Shown: positions 62,062 through 64,000 of the stretch, piece after piece | Position numbering within the stretch: the stretch's first letter is position 1 | How the letters are laid out: the number at the start of each line of letters is the position of its first letter | NCBI RefSeq assembly: GCF_965342175.1 | Contig: NZ_CBDRBL010000029.1 | Coordinates: 1 to 64,000 of the forward strand | Source: Actinacidiphila sp965342175 | GTDB lineage: Bacteria > Actinomycetota > Actinomycetes > Streptomycetales > Streptomycetaceae | Reading direction: 5' to 3' | DNA: 64,000 bases | Translations under genes and position numbers: made by a program | The notes under the pieces: model-generated | What the model was told of the DNA's origin: nothing | Seen by the model: only the letters and a program-made list of their open reading frames with translations | The model's database searches: none

Positions 62062-62331
62062 ATGATGCGCATCGCGAAGGCCGCGGCCCTGACCGCCGTC
62101 GCCGGCGCCACCGTACTGGGTGCCGCCGGTGCCGCCGGCGCCACGGACCACGGTCGCGGCTACGACCACGGCGGTGCCTCGGCGCAGGCCGCCGCCGTCG
62201 GCTCGCCCGGTGTCGCCAGCGGCAACGTCATCCAGATCCCGGTCAGCGTGCCGATCAACCTGTGCGGCAACACCGTCAACATCCCCGGGCTGCTCAACCC
62301 CGCGATCGGCAACGTCTGCGTCAACGCGTGA
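62062..62331 (+). CDS. Short chaplin
   Basis: An 89-residue precursor. The signal peptide ends about residue 27 (AAGAAGA). The single chaplin domain is ASGNVIQIPVSVPINLCGNT, then VNIPGLLNPAIGNVCVNA with the two conserved cysteines. There is no C-terminal sorting signal, so it is of the short class (ChpD-H). A Gly/His linker (DHGRGYDHGG) between signal and domain is unusual. Short chaplins assemble into amyloid fibrils that coat aerial hyphae and spores. AAGGAG precedes an ATGATG start. Confidence 0.95.
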   Translation: MMRIAKAAALTAVAGATVLGAAGAAGATDHGRGYDHGGASAQAAAVGSPGVASGNVIQIPVSVPINLCGNTVNIPGLLNPAIGNVCVNA

Positions 62332-62335
62332 TCCG

Positions 62336-62401
62336 CGCCCTCATGAGGGCGCAGGCCGACATGCCGAGGGGCGTACGGGAGACCTCCCGTACGCCCCTCG
62401 G
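62336..62401. terminator. Two stem-loops after the chaplin gene
   Basis: GCGCCCTCATGAGGGCGC is a perfect palindrome at 62336-62353. CCGAGGGGCGTACGGGA, loop GACC, then its 17-base complement form a perfect stem at 62364-62401. They lie between the chaplin and the convergent threonine aldolase. Confidence 0.85.
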
Positions 62402-62455
62402 GCCGAGTGCGCCGCGCAGCCGCACGCGGTCGCCTCACCGGCGCCGGCCGCCGGC

Positions 62456-63553
62456 TCAGGCGGAGTGGGCGGCCATCTCCTCGGCCAGCGCGGCCGCGAA
62501 GGAGTCCACGTCCTCCTCGGTCGTGTCGAACGAGCACATCCAGCGGACCTCGCCGGTCGACTCGTCCCAGAAGTAGAAGCGGTACCGCTTCTGCAGCCGT
62601 TCGCCGACCTCCCGCGGCAGTCGCGCGAAAACCGCGTTGGCCTGGACGGGACGGACGACGGTGACGCCCTCGACGTCGCGGACGGCCGACTCCATTCGCC
62701 TGGCCATCGCATTGGCGTGGGCGGCGCTGCGCAGCCACAGGTCGCCGGCGAGCAGCGCCTCGAACTGCACCGAGACGAAGCGCATTTTGGAGGCGAGCTG
62801 CATGGACAGCTTCCGGATGTGCTTCATCGCCCGCACCCGCTGCGGGTTCAGCACCACGACGCACTCGCCCAGCAGCAGCCCGTTCTTGGTGCCGCCGAAG
62901 GACAGGACGTCCACGCCCGCGTCGGTGGTGAAGGCGCGCATCGGCACCCCGAGGGTGGCCGCGGCGTTCGCGATCCGCGAGCCGTCGAGGTGGACGGCCA
63001 GGCCCCGCTCGTGGGCGTGGTCGCAGATCGCGCGGATCTCCTCGGGCGTGTAGCAGGTGCCCAGTTCGGTGGACTGCGTGATCGAGACGACCTGCGGCTG
63101 CGCGCGGTGCTCGTCGTCGAAGCCCCAGGCCTCCCGGTCGATCAGCTCCGGGGTGAGCTTGCCGTCGGGGGTGGGCACACTGAGCAGCTTCAGGCCGCCC
63201 ACCCTCTCCGGGGCGCCGCCTTCGTCCACGTTGATGTGGGCGGAGGCGGCGCAGACGACCGCGCCCCAGCGCTCGGTCAGCGCCTGCAGGGCCACGACGT
63301 TGGCGCCGGTGCCGTTGAAGACCGGGAAGGCCTCGGCCCGCGGGCCGAAGTGGCCGCGGAAGACCTCCTGCAGGTGGTCGGTGTACTCGTCCTCGCCGTA
63401 GGCGACCTGGTGGCCGCCGTTGGCAAGGGCGATCGCCGCCAGCACCTCGGGGTGGACGCCCGCGTAGTTGTCGCTGGCGAAGCCCCGGACCCGGGGGTCG
63501 TGGCGCCGGACCGCGTCGGTCGGGTGTGCGGTCACGGACGGGGTGTCAGCCAC
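62456..63553 (-). CDS. Low-specificity L-threonine aldolase
   Basis: A 365-residue fold-type I PLP enzyme cleaving L-threonine (and allo-threonine) to glycine and acetaldehyde. Features are GFASDNYAGVHPEVLAAI, AYGEDEYTDHLQE, FNGTGANVVALQAL, VHLDGSRIANAAATLGV, and PLP lysine in VLSFGGTKNGLLLGE. GTG 63553 is used; GTG 63535, whose GTGA overlaps the SDR stop, is an equally reasonable start. It follows the SDR gene on the same strand. Confidence 0.92.
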   Translation of the reverse strand: MADTPSVTAHPTDAVRRHDPRVRGFASDNYAGVHPEVLAAIALANGGHQVAYGEDEYTDHLQEVFRGHFGPRAEAFPVFNGTGANVVALQALTERWGAVVCAASAHINVDEGGAPERVGGLKLLSVPTPDGKLTPELIDREAWGFDDEHRAQPQVVSITQSTELGTCYTPEEIRAICDHAHERGLAVHLDGSRIANAAATLGVPMRAFTTDAGVDVLSFGGTKNGLLLGECVVVLNPQRVRAMKHIRKLSMQLASKMRFVSVQFEALLAGDLWLRSAAHANAMARRMESAVRDVEGVTVVRPVQANAVFARLPREVGERLQKRYRFYFWDESTGEVRWMCSFDTTEEDVDSFAAALAEEMAAHSA

Positions 63554-64000
63554 TGGCGGGTTCCGTTCACTTCCTCGGCGGGCCGGCTCCACACATCGGC
63601 GATGGCGTCGGCCAGATCGGTCACATCGGTGAAGCCCGCGAACTTGGCGTTCGGGCGCTCCTCGCGCATCTGCTCGTGCACCAGTGCCTTGATCACCAGG
63701 ACGGTGGCCGCGGCGGTCGGGCCCTGCTCTCCCGCGAGCTTGCGGAAGGAGTCGCCCATCGCCAGCGTCCACGCCTCCGCGGCGGCCTTGGCCGCGGCGT
63801 ACGCCGCGTTGCCCGCGGTGGGCTGGGTGGCCCCGGCGGCGCTGATCAGCACAAAGCGCCCGACGGGGCTGGCGAGCAGGCCGTCGTGGAAGGCCAGCGA
63901 CGTGTGCTGGACGGTGCGGATCAGCAGCTTCTCCAGGAAGTCCCAGTCCGCGAGGTCCGTCTCCGGGAAGGAGGCCGAACCGCGCCAGCCGCCGACCAGG
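63532..64000 (-). CDS. SDR-family oxidoreductase, N-terminus outside window
   Basis: The last 155 codons of a short-chain dehydrogenase/reductase. The frame is open to the window edge. SPVGRFVLISAAGATQPTAG carries the catalytic Ser, and NAAYAAAKAAAEAWTLAMGD the Tyr-x3-Lys. The C-terminus has VLVIKALVHEQMREERPNAK and a DLADAIADVWSRPAEEVNG tail typical of classical SDRs. The Rossmann TGxxxGxG part lies beyond 64000. It overlaps the threonine aldolase start. Confidence 0.85.
   Translation of the reverse strand, partial: LVGGWRGSASFPETDLADWDFLEKLLIRTVQHTSLAFHDGLLASPVGRFVLISAAGATQPTAGNAAYAAAKAAAEAWTLAMGDSFRKLAGEQGPTAAATVLVIKALVHEQMREERPNAKFAGFTDVTDLADAIADVWSRPAEEVNGTRQWLTPRP

Overview
The window is actinobacterial DNA, almost certainly a Streptomyces chromosome arm or arm-core boundary. 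The GC content is very high, with G/C in most third codon positions. It carries a short chaplin, rbpA behind a sigma-R promoter, a Ppm1/Lnt pair, roadblock proteins, a Streptomyces-type secreted phospholipase A2, an Rpf-LysM-M23 protein behind a ydaO-type leader, and a complete xylobiose uptake operon. About 57 genes are supported. Most long open frames in other registers are high-GC shadows.

Layout. 1-9.0 kb: a decayed GH15 glucoamylase/trehalase-like gene; a small unknown gene; a MocR regulator divergent from a broken YczE membrane protein that is coupled to a glycerophosphodiesterase; a class F sortase divergent from a repeat-bearing secreted protein with an LPETL/membrane/Arg tail; a UMF1 transporter. 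9.2-18.7 kb: rbpA, FxsA, the lnt-ppm1 envelope pair, an Lrp regulator with a YtcJ amidohydrolase, and a large ANTAR-GAF-PAS-PP2C phosphatase whose 3' end has been tandemly duplicated and has decayed. 18.9-22.7 kb: SRPBCC protein, about 1 kb of unrecognised DNA, a heme-oxygenase-like iron enzyme, and a YihY-like membrane protein plus CsbD behind a sigma-B-like promoter.

22.9-29.9 kb is a phenylacetate catabolism island: paaABCDE and a thiolase on the minus strand, paaI-paaK divergent on plus. Two related palindromes (ACCGAA-N6-GTCGGT) precede the two divisions, so one TetR-type repressor encoded elsewhere probably controls all of it. 30.0-42.3 kb is a plant-polysaccharide region: a secreted beta-helix/ricin-lectin enzyme, then a tightly overlapped operon for xylobiose import (bxlE, bxlF, bxlG), GH3 beta-xylosidase (bxlA), a frameshifted GH43 and an acetylxylan esterase. 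It is divergent from its LacI regulator and has CGAA-N-TTCG type operators just after the promoter.

42.7-51.9 kb: a zinc-ribbon-like small protein, acyl-CoA dehydrogenase, a four-gene roadblock/DUF4388 signalling operon with no GTPase, a small unknown protein, and a GGDEF-EAL protein next to a SAM methyltransferase. 52.1-64.0 kb: the Rpf-LysM-M23 gene, aldo/keto reductase, GNAT, cyclophilin, phospholipase A2, an MsrPQ-like molybdoenzyme pair, a C39-like secreted protease, an exo-sialidase-like protein, a chaplin, threonine aldolase, and an SDR cut by the window end.

Three genes are visibly damaged (GH15, yczE, GH43). For two of them the lesion includes a change in a G/C run, so sequencing error is possible. 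No tRNA, rRNA, IS element, CRISPR array or secondary-metabolite cluster was seen.
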